A stretch of 64,000 nt of DNA from contig NMRA01000257.1 in the NCBI GenBank assembly GCA_002633005.1, positions 385,737 through 449,736 on the forward strand, in the 5' to 3' direction. The notes under the pieces are model-generated. The model worked only from the letters and a program-made list of their open reading frames with translations. It made no database searches and had not been told where the DNA came from. Below, one piece after another: positions 48,648 through 58,960 of this stretch. How positions within the stretch are numbered: position 1 is the first letter of the stretch; each line of letters starts with the position of its first letter. The DNA comes from Phoronis australis (Eukaryota; Phoronida; Phoronidae). The translations under genes were made by a program, and so were the position numbers.

Positions 48648-49289
48648 TTCAGTTACCCAAAGTACATGGTCACGGATTCTCAGTCACACAGAAACACGGT
48701 ACAAGGACCGCCAATGCGGATAAAATGTAGAAGTCAGCTTCGACAGTTGTGTAATGGGTGCGAGATTAAATATAATTTTGAACAAATGATTGTCTGTAAT
48801 GCGATGTAATTGTTGTAAATTAGAAACAATAAACAATTATTTAAATTGCTTATTTGTTTTACAACTTATTGATGTTGATGTTTGTGACCTGTTTACTATT
48901 AAGTTGATGCGCAGTGAAAAAGAACATTTGAAATTGATTTTAGCACAACTTGAAATATTTGTTTCCTCTGAAAGTTAGCTCTCAAATTGTATTTTTGTAC
49001 CAAAACCAGGTTTTTGTAGGCAAAGGTGTTGCCAAATACATGAAGATTGAACTATTTTGCGCTACTTATCCAGGAAGCCGACGAGTCCATGACCATGTGT
49101 TCGGCATGCTTTATCGGAGTGAACCATGTTTGTACTCTGTTTCTACGTGAATGTGAGACCGTGACATGTATTTTGGGTGAACGGGTCGTGTTTTGTAAGT
49201 CCGATCCTGTGTATGTGAGTCAGTGAACAGTGTTTGCAAGTACATGAGACGTGTTCATGCATCCGACACTGTGTTTAGCAGTCTGTTAA

Positions 49290-49640
49290 TCGTGTAGTTC
49301 AGGTACCTTGACATTGTGTTTGCATTTTAGTTATGTCCAGAGTTTGGTCTCTCATCTTCCAGCATTGCTTAATACTAGTTGAGTTCTGTTTAGGCAACTT
49401 ATAGGCACAACCTCTTCTCGCAATGCGGGGATCCCATCACTTTCCTAAGACTGCACACTCATACCGGTACAGCTAATTATGCCCACTCCTTTCTACCCAC
49501 CGTAACCTTATGGAACCACCCACTCCATCGCATTGTATCAGCACCTTGCCTGCTTCTGTCCCACTCATTAAGACATATGACTATACAGGAAGCAGCTCCG
49601 CAGCAAAGATTGTTCTAAAACCCCTCCACCCCCACACCAC
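49290..49640 (+). mobile_element. LINE remnant, 3' portion
   Basis: Resumes the LINE reading interrupted at 46196. TANYAHSFLPTVTLWNHPLH then RIVSAPCLLLSHSLRH (about 49472-49580) matches the C-terminal (S)FFPRTIxLWNSLPxxVVxAxSLxxFxxxLR signature of non-LTR polyproteins. The frame ends in decayed sequence near 49640. Confidence 0.8.
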
Positions 49641-50411
49641 ACGATCCACAACCTCCTTGACCCACGACCTGCAGCAATAGAGGTACCTTTGTGCTTTTAA
49701 TCGCAAACCTAAAATAATTTTTGAAAAGCTTATGTTTTCAGTTAAACGAAAACGACTGATTTCCTCGCTGAGTCCAAAAAATTAGTGATCTCACCCATTA
49801 ATATAAAGCTAAAAAGTAAAACACATTCATATTAGAAAACTGAAGACATTTTTTACAGCGGACAAACACATTAGTGTAACCTGCAGCTACGCACAACAGA
49901 TCGCATGCAGGGCCACAAAAGTGCATGGCCGCTAACGTGCCAACTTTCCTGGCCAGCTGTAGTCGCCCTTTGATCCGTCAAACTGAAAAACAGTCCGTGA
50001 TTCCTATCCATCATCGGCATTCCTGTCCTGTTGTGGGACAAAAGGTGCACCGTACTGTTTTCTGTGCTTCGGAGGTCCGTCTGCCATTTCTCTCACAAAA
50101 GGTGTGTTGTTCCTGTTTCAATCATACGCCTTATTTACCGTGCATTTGAAACGTGCTGTTGTCTGCTGTTAGTTGTTCGGGTTTGTACAATGTATGTAGT
50201 GTTCTTAATAACAGCCACACCCAGTGAAGCTGAAGGCGAGTCTATAACCTTGTTGTATTACTACAGGTTCACTAGCTAGGCCTCTAGAAGTACTCACCAG
50301 TTAAAACACAGCTATTCAAGCTTCAGTAAAACCCAATACAGGTGCCCATCCCCCCCGACATCCTGATTGCTTGCTGAAAGACTGCCAGCAGGGTTCCCGC
50401 CAGCAGTTTAA
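49641..50411. other. No recognised gene
   Basis: Two overlapping plus-strand open frames (49925-50149 and 50031-50279), Cys- and Ser-rich, without a recognisable domain. A chance origin cannot be excluded. Confidence 0.4.
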
Positions 50412-51154
50412 ATAAAACCAGCATCTGGGGAACCATAAAACTGACAAATCACAAGACACCACAGAAAGATAAAGGACGAATGATGATGACGATTACAACA
50501 ACCTGATGGAGCCGAACCCGGTTTTGGGTACAAGTAGTTGTCCAGCGAGGTGGTCGTGGGCCGGGGTTGTGAGGTGAGGGGCAGAGGGGGGTCAAAGGGG
50601 TTTCAGAACAATCCCAACAGCACATCACAACTTCGAAAGTGCACTCAGTAGCCCACACATGCATTAGTCTGGACTTTGGAGTGAATCGGAAATGAGCTAT
50701 AAAGCATTAAAATGTAATTTTTGTGGCCAATCTATGCAACTCACTGATTGATAAATTGTAGTGAGGCACGGCACTGGTTTTCNATAAAACCAGCATCCGG
50801 GGAACCATAAAACTGACAAATCACAAGACACCACAGAAAGATAAAGGACGAATGATGTTGACGATTACAACAACCTGATGGAGCCGAACCCGGTTTTGGG
50901 TACAAGTAGTTGTCCAGCGAGGTGGTCGTGGGCCGGGGTTGTGAGGTGAGGGGCAGAGGGGGGTCAAAGGGGTTTCAGAACAATCCCAACAGCACATCAC
51001 AACTTCGAAAGTGCACTCAGTAGCCCACACATGCATTAGTCTGGACTTTGGAGTGAATCGGAAATGAGCTATAAAGCATTAAAATGTAATTTTTGTGGCC
51101 AATCTATGCAACTCACTGATTGATAAATTGTAGTGAGGCACGGCACTGGTTTTC
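50412..51154. repeat. Two 371-bp near-identical copies separated by one N
   Basis: 50412-50782 and 50784-51154 have equal length and differ at very few bases (CATCTGGGG versus CATCCGGGG; GATGATGACG versus GATGTTGACG). The N at 50783 is exactly at the junction. As at 24835, this is most likely an unmerged contig overlap. A 71-codon minus-strand frame is duplicated with it; it has no recognisable domain. Confidence 0.9.
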
Positions 51155-51911
51155 GGAATATTGGGTTAAAGCCATGCACTCAAGAGCCAAGGCATGGCTT
51201 TGAACTCAAATTTCGCAGGGGCAGGAAACCCAAAAAATGTATTCGTATCCGACCAGTGCCAATTCGGACTGCCATGACCATTTGTTGAATTGTTTTTAAG
51301 CAACACGTGTGCCAACACGTACGGTAGAAGTCGAAGCTTTCTGTGTGTGTTGTTGGAGAAATAGGAAAAAGAAGACAACGACGAAGAGAGGCATGACGTT
51401 TTGGTTTTGACTACAAAATGACTTTTTCGCAAGACAGTACTGACAGTAGTATATAGTAGGCTACTGTCACTATCACTCAGACAGAAACTACACTAAAATT
51501 ATTCAGGTATTCAGCTGCTCTACAAAATTAGTGCAATGATACACCAAGAATAACATTTAATGACTGTGAGGTAACTTTAATCATTCCTTCCAAGTTCTTC
51601 ACATATTTACATAACAAGTAACACAAGAAGTACTCACGTGTTCTTGGAAATAAAACCCCGGGCACGCGCACACAACACACACAACCACACACAATGCAGT
51701 TCACTGCAACACCACTGCAGAGTGCACTCAGCTGTGTGCGAAAAGTGCAGGGCTAGTTCATTCGTGACGCAGGAGGGGTGAGGGGTATTTATTACCAAAG
51801 TCAGTCCGGCAGCCAGTCGGTGTTCATGGCACGAGCGCTGATACGCCGTAAAATGTAACAATTTCGATTGCACTTTTTTTCAGTCTTCCCAAACCAATAA
51901 AAACTTTGAAA
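51155..51911. other. No recognised gene
   Basis: Minus-strand frames at 51166-51432 and 51634-51873 have no recognisable domain. 51829-51860 (GCGCTGATACGCCGTAAAAT then GTAACAA) is the inverse of 58523-58556, a small dispersed repeat. Confidence 0.45.
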
Positions 51912-52249
51912 TAAAACATTATTCTGATTGCACCACCAACAATATTATTTATCTTATCACATGCAAAAAATGTTCTATCCAATTCGTAGGACAAACTCAA
52001 CATAATCTACAAACTCGGTTTCGTAATCATAGATTTATCATAATACATAAAAACATTTCTAATACTATAGGTAATCATTTCAATTCAAAAAAAACATAAT
52101 CTTCAAGGGTTTCTGTACAAATAATAGAAAAACTCCAACACCCCAGTACCCCTCATAGCCTCATAAGTGAACAATTTTGGATAGACAAGCCCAATACACT
52201 AGAACCTCATGGATTAAACATAAAAAACTTCTTAAATTATACCATTTAA
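51912..52249 (+). pseudogene. Penelope-like element remnant: GIY-YIG endonuclease end
   Basis: The plus frame reads TTNNIIYLITCKKCSIQFVG then QT, followed by TRFRNHR, IGNHFN, IIEKLQHP and EQFWIDKPNTLEPHGLN to a stop at 52247-52249. This is the order seen in Penelope-like retroelement endonucleases (xxIYLIxCxxCxxQYVGxT...RxxxH...HF...ExxWIxxLxTxxPxGLN). A TAA at 52097 interrupts the frame, and the reverse-transcriptase part is absent upstream, so it is a 5'-truncated dead copy. Confidence 0.85.
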
Positions 52250-52539
52250 TTATTTCCGCAACAATGTATCATATTCATTACGCCACATCTGAAGGCACTA
52301 TTTCCGCTTCATTTTTGTTAAAAACTTCATGAAACGGATCTTTACGCAAACACTTTTATTCGAAACCTAAGCCCAAATAATAGTCTTTGCCATGGCATCG
52401 AATTTTTTTATAGTGAACTGAATTTAATACAGATTTTTTTAGCTTAATTTTTTCATTTTGTGTGGTGCACCAAGAAATAAATGGATGCCGGACGAAGTGT
52501 CAATCGAAGATTCGAGTGTCGAATATGAACTTGGAGTTT

Positions 52540-53416
52540 NNNNNNNNNNNNNNNNNNNNNNNNNNNNNNNNNNNNNNNNNNNNNNNNNNNNNNNNNNNNN
52601 NNNNNNNNNNNNNNNNNNNNNNNNNNNNNNNNNNNNNNNNNNNNNNNNNNNNNNNNNNNNNNNNNNNNNNNNNNNNNNNNNNNNNNNNNNNNNNNNNNNN
52701 NNNNNNNNNNNNNNNNNNNNNNNNNNNNNNNNNNNNNNNNNNNNNNNNNNNNNNNNNNNNNNNNNNNNNNNNNNNNNNNNNNNNNNNNNNNNNNNNNNNN
52801 NNNNNNNNNNNNNNNNNNNNNNNNNNNNNNNNNNNNNNNNNNNNNNNNNNNNNNNNNNNNNNNNNNNNNNNNNNNNNNNNNNNNNNNNNNNNNNNNNNNN
52901 NNNNNNNNNNNNNNNNNNNNNNNNNNNNNNNNNNNNNNNNNNNNNNNNNNNNNNNNNNNNNNNNNNNNNNNNNNNNNNNNNNNNNNNNNNNNNNNNNNNN
53001 NNNNNNNNNNNNNNNNNNNNNNNNNNNNNNNNNNNNNNNNNNNNNNNNNNNNNNNNNNNNNNNNNNNNNNNNNNNNNNNNNNNNNNNNNNNNNNNNNNNN
53101 NNNNNNNNNNNNNNNNNNNNNNNNNNNNNNNNNNNNNNNNNNNNNNNNNNNNNNNNNNNNNNNNNNNNNNNNNNNNNNNNNNNNNNNNNNNNNNNNNNNN
53201 NNNNNNNNNNNNNNNNNNNNNNNNNNNNNNNNNNNNNNNNNNNNNNNNNNNNNNNNNNNNNNNNNNNNNNNNNNNNNNNNNNNNNNNNNNNNNNNNNNNN
53301 NNNNNNNNNNNNNNNNNNNNNNNNNNNNNNNNNNNNNNNNNNNNNNNNNNNNNNNNNNNNNNNNNNNNNNNNNNNNNNNNNNNNNNNNNNNNNNNNNNNN
53401 NNNNNNNNNNNNNNNN
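52540..53416. other. Sequence gap (run of N)
   Basis: About 877 undetermined bases. Any frame drawn across it is meaningless. The flanks suggest that retrotransposon sequence fills at least its right part. Confidence 0.99.
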
Positions 53417-53616
53417 TACCACCTTCTAGTGTGTCTGATGTTCTTCCTGGAGTAAACCTGAGTCAACCTTCCCACACCTCGAATGATGTTGTTCCTACCA
53501 ATGATGCGGGTCATACTAGCAGCGGTACACTTGACGTGACGGGAGACGTTCCTTTGCGACGCTCTTCCAGGACCAAACGTCCTCCAACCTACCTTCAGGA
53601 TTTTGTGGTTGATTAA
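53417..53616 (+). mobile_element. LTR-retrotransposon pol C-terminal tail
   Basis: The open frame leaving the gap ends VPLRRSSRTKRPPTYLQDFV then VD and stop (53614-53616). A basic RRSxRxxRPPxYxxDFV tail after a Ser/Pro-rich linker is typical of the end of pol or integrase in LTR retrotransposons. The immediate stop fits a Gypsy-type order, but a Copia-type linker cannot be ruled out. The rest is hidden by the gap, and no LTR boundary was identified downstream. Confidence 0.65.
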
Positions 53617-53889
53617 GTGTTATGGTATCCTCCCTGGACTTTGATGGTACCGATCCTAGTTCAAGTGTATTACATGTATTGTGCTAATTTTTTCTTAGGA
53701 CTGATAAGTGTTACTTCAAAGGACTTAAAGAGACATTACGCCACTATTGGTTTCCGGTTTATTATTTTACGCGAGTTATTCGTTTGACTATTTTTGTTAG
53801 CCTTCCGGTTTCGCCATTTGCGATAAATAAACACAAGTATTTTGAGTTCACACATTTACTCTCATTTTACTGGCGCATATTCATTACGC

Positions 53890-54985
53890 CACATCTTAAA
53901 TGTCAATTGTCATATAGTGTTCGATTTTACTTTATTTCTGTTTCTGTTGACGAAGGACGTTATTATATCCGAAAATTTCAGTTGATCCATTCTTGTTGTT
54001 TTATTTACCTATATATATTCTACGTTTCGTGAAACAATAGTATCTTATTCAGTTTCAGATTTATATTCTACGTAAAATCATAGACTATGGTACAACTGTT
54101 ACATATACATCATTGTTACATTTTACGTTGCTAAGCCTCTCCTACTTGTTGAAAACATTCCTTGTCAAAGAACTGGGGATCGTTCTACGATGATATGTAA
54201 GTTCAAAAATTGCGTTAAGTTGAACCCTAAGGCAGACATTCAAGTTTTTCGAGAAGTAACGACTTGACGACTGGTCGGCTGCGGTCACCGGGTCATCAAA
54301 GAATATCTGGTAACGGACATACAAAACACGCAATTATTTTATGTGGAATGGGCCCCAATATTCTTAGAAAAACACAGTGGAGGTTTAACAGAGTGATTTG
54401 AACAAAGTTTCATTGAAAGTGGATTGTATGGAACAAAAACGGCCAACGTCGCAGTCAGCAATGTTTAATAAGCTTTTTATGCAATGCATCAAAAGGATAA
54501 ACATACCAAACTCCCTTATCTGCGACCTGTAACCTGACAAAAAGTGGCGCCTCATAAGACACGTGGCTTCACGTCCATTAATAATAGAATGTTCAATCTT
54601 TGTCCTCATTTATAGGCTATGTATTTCGAACTAACGACCATACTGATCAAATAGCAATTTTAATTATCTTAACGTAGAAAATATCTGAAACTAAATAAGG
54701 CGATCCAGATCCTCCCAAGGATACTATTGTTTCATGAAATGAAGAATATAAATCGGTAAATAAAACAACAAGAATGGATCAACTGAAATTTGAAATTTTC
54801 GGATGTAATAAATTCCTTTGTCAACAAAAACAAAAATAAAGAAAAATCAAACACAAAATGACAATTGACATATAAGATATGATTTTACTTTATTTCTGTT
54901 TTTGTTGACAAAGGAAGTTATTACATCCGAAAATTTCAAATTTCAGTTGATCCATTCTTGTTGTTTTATTTACCGATTTATATTA
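53890..54985. repeat. Compound inverted repeat (three related arms)
   Basis: The left arm at about 53893-54073 is the inverse of 54673-54882, which carries a short extra insert near 54690-54715. A third arm at 54883-54985, same orientation as the first, forms a near-perfect palindrome with 54750-54860 (TTGTTGACAAAGGAAGTTAT versus its complement in AATAAATTCCTTTGTCAACA). The phrase CATATTCATTACGCCACATC also occurs at 52268 and 53876, linking it to the sequence after the Penelope-like remnant. Confidence 0.85.
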
Positions 54986-55125
54986 ATTATCTTAAAAGAC
55001 GGGAAAGAGAAAATGCATGTTTCTATAGTCCGAAAGGCCGACAGTCAGCTTTTTGGACTATTGCCCCTTTAAATTGAAACTATCGACCTAGACCAGGTTT
55101 GAGCAAAACGATCATGTCCCTTGAA
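54986..55125. other. Short spacer
   Basis: Nothing recognised. Confidence 0.4.
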
Positions 55126-55160
55126 GGGGCGAATCCAGGATTTTGAGTTGGGGGGGGGGC
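55126..55160. mobile_element. Left end of the 38992-type MITE, cut by an LTR
   Basis: GGGGCGAATCCAGGATTTTG followed by a G-run reproduces the first 35 or so bases of the MITE at 38992-39123. It stops exactly where LTR family A begins at 55161. The right half was not found beyond the LTR. Confidence 0.8.
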
Positions 55161-55957
55161 TGTGATATAATAAGGCACTGCTCTCCACGTGCATGCAAAC
55201 ATGTCTTAAAATGTTCCCAGGGGATATGCATACTTCTGCGGTAGTTGAGATTCCTCAGAGGATGGGCACACCCCTGGTGTAGCAAATCTGAGAAGGGTGG
55301 CAGTTATGCAAGAATTTTCTATAGGATAGTTAATCACCAACTGAGATTCCACATCTCTAGAGTGGCCATAAATAGAGAATCCTCATAGGATAGGCACACC
55401 CTTGGCCGGGGTAGCAAATCGATCTGAGAGGGGTGGCACTTATGCAAGAATTTTCTATAGGATAGTTAATCGCCAACTGAGATTCCACATCTCTAGAGTG
55501 GCAATTAAATAGAGATTCCTCAGAGGATAGGCACACCCCTGGTGTAGCAAATCTGAGAGGGGTGGCAGTAATGCAAGAATTTTCTATAAGATAGTTAATT
55601 AGCTGGTCATAAGAGAGATCTACTAAAAGAGGTGGGACCATCACGTGATTGCTCCAAGGGTATTATTTAAGGCACTAACAGAAGCAGACCGATCAGATCG
55701 CACCGAACAGGCCAACTCGAATCTTCAAAAACTGCGAAGTCACGATCTCCAGACAGTGAACGGCAGAGACGAGAACCAGGACCGGGACGGAAAACCCACG
55801 TATCAAGTCTAAAGTATATAACTGAGGTATAGACATTTAACACAGGTGTTGGTCTCAGCCTGTTAGTCAATTTGAACCAGTCTAGCGATTGTTCTAGAGG
55901 GTTAGTTCTGTTGCGACTAGTAATGTGTTTGCATGTGCGATTGCTATACTGGTAACT
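55161..55957 (+). mobile_element. LTR family A, plus orientation, with internal tandem repeat
   Basis: Starts TGTGATATAATAAGGC and follows the 42012-42792 copy to GTTAGTTCTGTTGCGACTAG, then loses similarity near 55957, so the 3' end is truncated. The first part contains three copies of a roughly 150-bp unit (55225-55605) with the phrases GGCACACCC, GGTGGCAxTTATGCAAGAAT and TTTTCTATAGGATAGTTAAT. The other LTR copies do not show this threefold form. Confidence 0.8.
55225..55605. repeat. ~150-bp tandem repeat, 3 units, within an LTR
   Basis: Three units defined by GAGATTCCTCAGAGGAT (or a variant), TAGCAAATCTGAGAGGGGTG and ATTTTCTATAxGATAGTTAA. The middle unit has a small insert (GGCCGGGG). Confidence 0.9.
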
Positions 55958-57067
55958 ATGATGACCAATACGATGGTGGCGAGGATGAACAATAGAAGTA
56001 ATAACATACACATGACGAACGTAGAATTCCGAAATCAGTAAGAAATAGGGTACAGTCTTGAGCGACACTTGGCGAAATTAACAGAAAAGACATGACGACG
56101 GAGATGATGACGAAGATGATGACGAAGATGACGAATATGATGATGGTGGATGCGATAATGAACAAACATCATGACATTCATATGACGAACTTAGATGTCA
56201 TAAATCAATAAGAAATAGGCTACAGTCTTGTTCAATTGAAGCTTAACCAACATCAATGCAGTAAGAGCGCTCAATAAAGGAACAGCGCAATCAGAAAACC
56301 TCGAATAATTCGAAAAGTAGACATCGTAGCGGAAAATGGAAAATATCTTCTGAAAGCCCGTTCAAACCTCTATCTAAGTTGATAGTATCACACAGTTCCG
56401 TAAATTTTTCGAAAAAAATGAAATTTTGCGTTTTTTTAATAAATTCAAAGTCAAATAACTCGAAAACGGTAAGTCTGAGAAAAAATTGTTACAGGTCATA
56501 TGAAAAGCTATACTTAAAAAAATCCACATGTAAAAATTCACGTCATTCTCTCTTCCCGTTTAAAATGGCATTCCAGCACAACTGAAAATAGGTCAACATG
56601 GGCCAAATCCTCCATCTTGAAAGCAACTTCCTGTTTTTCAGGCCTGAATAATAGAATGTTATAAGAAACTAACACCTGCAAAAATTTGGAGTAATTGCCC
56701 CTATAATGCGCCCTCTACAGGAGAAAACGTTTTTTTCCAAAATAGAGGTGCGTATGCGCGATTGCCGATATTTCCACCATCTTCAACCGAAGTTAACAAT
56801 TTCCGGTATAGATGTAACACGCGCCTATTTCAATAATTGTACCGATTCTCAGCCCCGTACGTACAAAAGTATAGCCTCCAGAAGCATTTGAATCTTAAAA
56901 TGTAAACAAAATGGCCGCCATGTCCGCCATTTTGGATCCGATTATGACGAAAAACAATAGGCTTCCAGGACTTCCGAAACTACGTGTTATGTGTAAATTT
57001 CGTGATGATCGGATGAAAATTGCAAACTTAGTGACAGAGCAACATACTTGGCGAAATTTATAACAAT
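55958..57067 (+). mobile_element. Repeat family B region
   Basis: Contains a GATGATGACGAAGAT-type simple repeat (56095-56150) and two copies of a CATAxGACGAACxTAGA phrase (56010 and 56180). Then come ordered phrases shared with 27346-28039: ATCAGAAAACCTCGAATAAT and AATGGCCGCCATGTCCGCCA...AATAGGCTTCCAG. Probably an old non-coding mobile element; ends undefined. Confidence 0.5.
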
Positions 57068-57736
57068 AACTTGTGCGTGACTGACGACTCGCTGACTGAG
57101 ACAAGATATCCCTTCTGGGAAACTGCTAATCAACAGTGCCACTAGTCACCCGTATGCATACGCGTTCACACTTCAAGAATCACAACAGAATTAGCCCTCT
57201 AGATCCTGAATCACCGGGTTCGGATTCTAGTGACAAACAGGCTGAGACCAACGCCCGTGTTAAAGTGTATATACCTCAAGCTATATGAAATTTCTTCTGT
57301 TCGAGGTCTGGTACCGTCTTCTGATGGTCTGGTTGTCTTTGAGGTCTGTAGTCGCAGTTTCAACCGTAGTCTGATATATTGTAGATCTGGTCTGCCGTGA
57401 TCTCAAGAGCCATGAGTGCCTTAAATACTCTTGGTGGCGTCACGCGATGGACCCACCTCTATACGTGCTTCTGCCTATAATGTTGACTATCCCTCACGGA
57501 GAATTCTAGCACAACTGCCACTCTTCCCGGATTAACTACTACAGAGGTATGCTTATCCTCTGGGAAATGCTTGCATAACTGCCACTCTTCCTCGGCCCCC
57601 TGGGAATGTTACAGAACTACAACAGAGGTATACTTATCCCCTGGGAAATGCTTGCATAACACCCGTGATAAGTTCTGCTAAAGACCAAGGCATGTTTGCA
57701 TGCACGTGGAGGGCATATTAGCCTCATTATATTACA
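57068..57736 (-). mobile_element. LTR family A, minus orientation, truncated
   Basis: Follows 34370-35018 closely: GACTGACGACTCGCTGACTG, GAGACAAGATATCCC, TGGTACCGTCTTCTGATGGT, GGCATGTTTGCATGCACGTG, ending CCTCATTATATTACA at 57736. The TGTTGCGG terminus is missing on the left. It is the closest match to the 34316-35018 copy. Confidence 0.85.
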
Positions 57737-58100
57737 GTCTTTAAGAAATTGTCATTCGTAACTAAGGTGGTAGACAGCACCCACCGGCCGGCATTAGAAA
57801 CTTTGGTTTTGCTCCTGTTGTGTGAAGCAGGGAAATTACTGCATTAGCGATGACTCCAAGGCCGAAATAAACCAAACTATCGTGGACTAAAACTGATGTT
57901 TTTCTATAACATTGGCTTCCGGAAATTGAATTCTCCATGCCAGAAATTTGTTAATGTCGTTCGTTCCAGAAGAATAAGTATTAGCCAAATACGATGTCAC
58001 TGTTGTTCTTACCAAGGGAAGTGTGTTTACTGTAATGTCGGATACACAATTGGTTGATGAGCTCCAACAAAAATTTGCAACTTAGAACGCTTTAACGATA
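57737..58100. other. No recognised gene
   Basis: Nothing identifiable. Confidence 0.4.
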
Positions 58101-58344
58101 AAAAAACTTGTTACCTGATCCTGGAATCTCCATTCGTGTGGAGTTGAAAATGTGCACTGTACATTTTTGACTCACCGTAAAACTACTCATGTTAAAAAAA
58201 CATTCAGTGTACATAGGGACACATCTATAAAGTCGACCTGGCACATTTGATAGAATTTCATTCACACAATCCGAGAAAGAAGGCGTTAAGTGTGTCAACG
58301 GGTTCCTTCGTTTGACAAATACCATGCACTCATGAAATATCACG

Positions 58345-58556
58345 TCGCTTTCGTAAAATGTAACAATATATATAAGGTACATTTCGCGCAGGTCAGGCAT
58401 TCGACCAGGAAGAGATCTCTTCCTGATTCGACGTAAATTGTAACCAATTTCATAAAATGTAACAACTTGTTACGTTTAAGAGAGGCCTACCAACGCAAAA
58501 TCTAACAATGACATGAAATGTAACAATTGTTACGTTTTACGGCGTATCAGAGCGCT
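58345..58556. repeat. Dispersed AAAATGTAACAA motif cluster
   Basis: AAATGTAACAA occurs at about 58356, 58455 and 58519, twice followed by its inverse (TTGTTACGTTT). The last block is the inverse of 51829-51860. A small repeat of unknown type. Confidence 0.65.
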
Positions 58557-58960
58557 GCGAGACCGGTACACGAGAAATGTGCCAACTCGTCGTCCTTTAT
58601 ACATATCTTTGATGTCTTGGTCCACTTTTTGGTCGCACAACTTTTTCGCCCAGCGCCGGCCATAACCGACGTCACGCGAGTGAGGCCACAATATCTTTGC
58701 CACAACTGCCAAGGTGAGAGCTGAGCGGAACGCGCGACCTTACGAGACCTACATTTGCAAAATATGTTGCTCGTTAACTGACGTGATTTCGCGTACTTTT
58801 GGCCTTAAAATAAAGTTTCAAACGTAACGAAGTAGCATGGGCGGCGCACCATAGGGGGCTCATACCGTGAATAATGCGCTTACAAGGAAGTCACGCACTT
58901 CTAAAGATATGCACGAATTTACACAGCTCGTCCTTCTGAGCAGATTTTACCCACAGGCTC
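58540..58960. promoter_or_regulatory. CpG-richer island-like stretch, possible promoter
   Basis: CpG dinucleotides are locally frequent (GCGCCGGCC, TGACGTCACGCGAG) compared with the surrounding AT-rich sequence. A plus-strand donor-like AAG|GTGAGA lies at about 58703, and a minus-strand ATG in good context at about 58663 opens a 37-codon frame. No protein family is recognised and no initiator can be proven. Confidence 0.25.

Larger units (their letters stand above)
46197..49289. mobile_element. Foldback (long inverted-repeat) element inserted in a LINE
   Basis: The left arm (46197-46305, resuming at 48648-48720) and the right arm (about 49060-49289) are inverted copies. For example CAGACTGCTAAACACTGTGT on the left pairs with ACACTGTGTTTAGCAGTCTG on the right, and the match extends over about 180 bp at high identity once the inner hAT-like insertion is removed. 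Both ends show TTAA (46197-46200 and 49286-49289), which could be the target duplication. LINE protein homology stops just before it and resumes just after. Confidence 0.85.

Noticed and set aside
50449-51036. Duplicated 71-codon minus-strand frame
   Set aside because: The duplication is probably an assembly join and the peptide matches no family I recognise.
52439-53616. Open frames of 323-384 codons on both strands
   Set aside because: They are mostly undetermined bases; only the last 60 or so plus-strand codons are real sequence.
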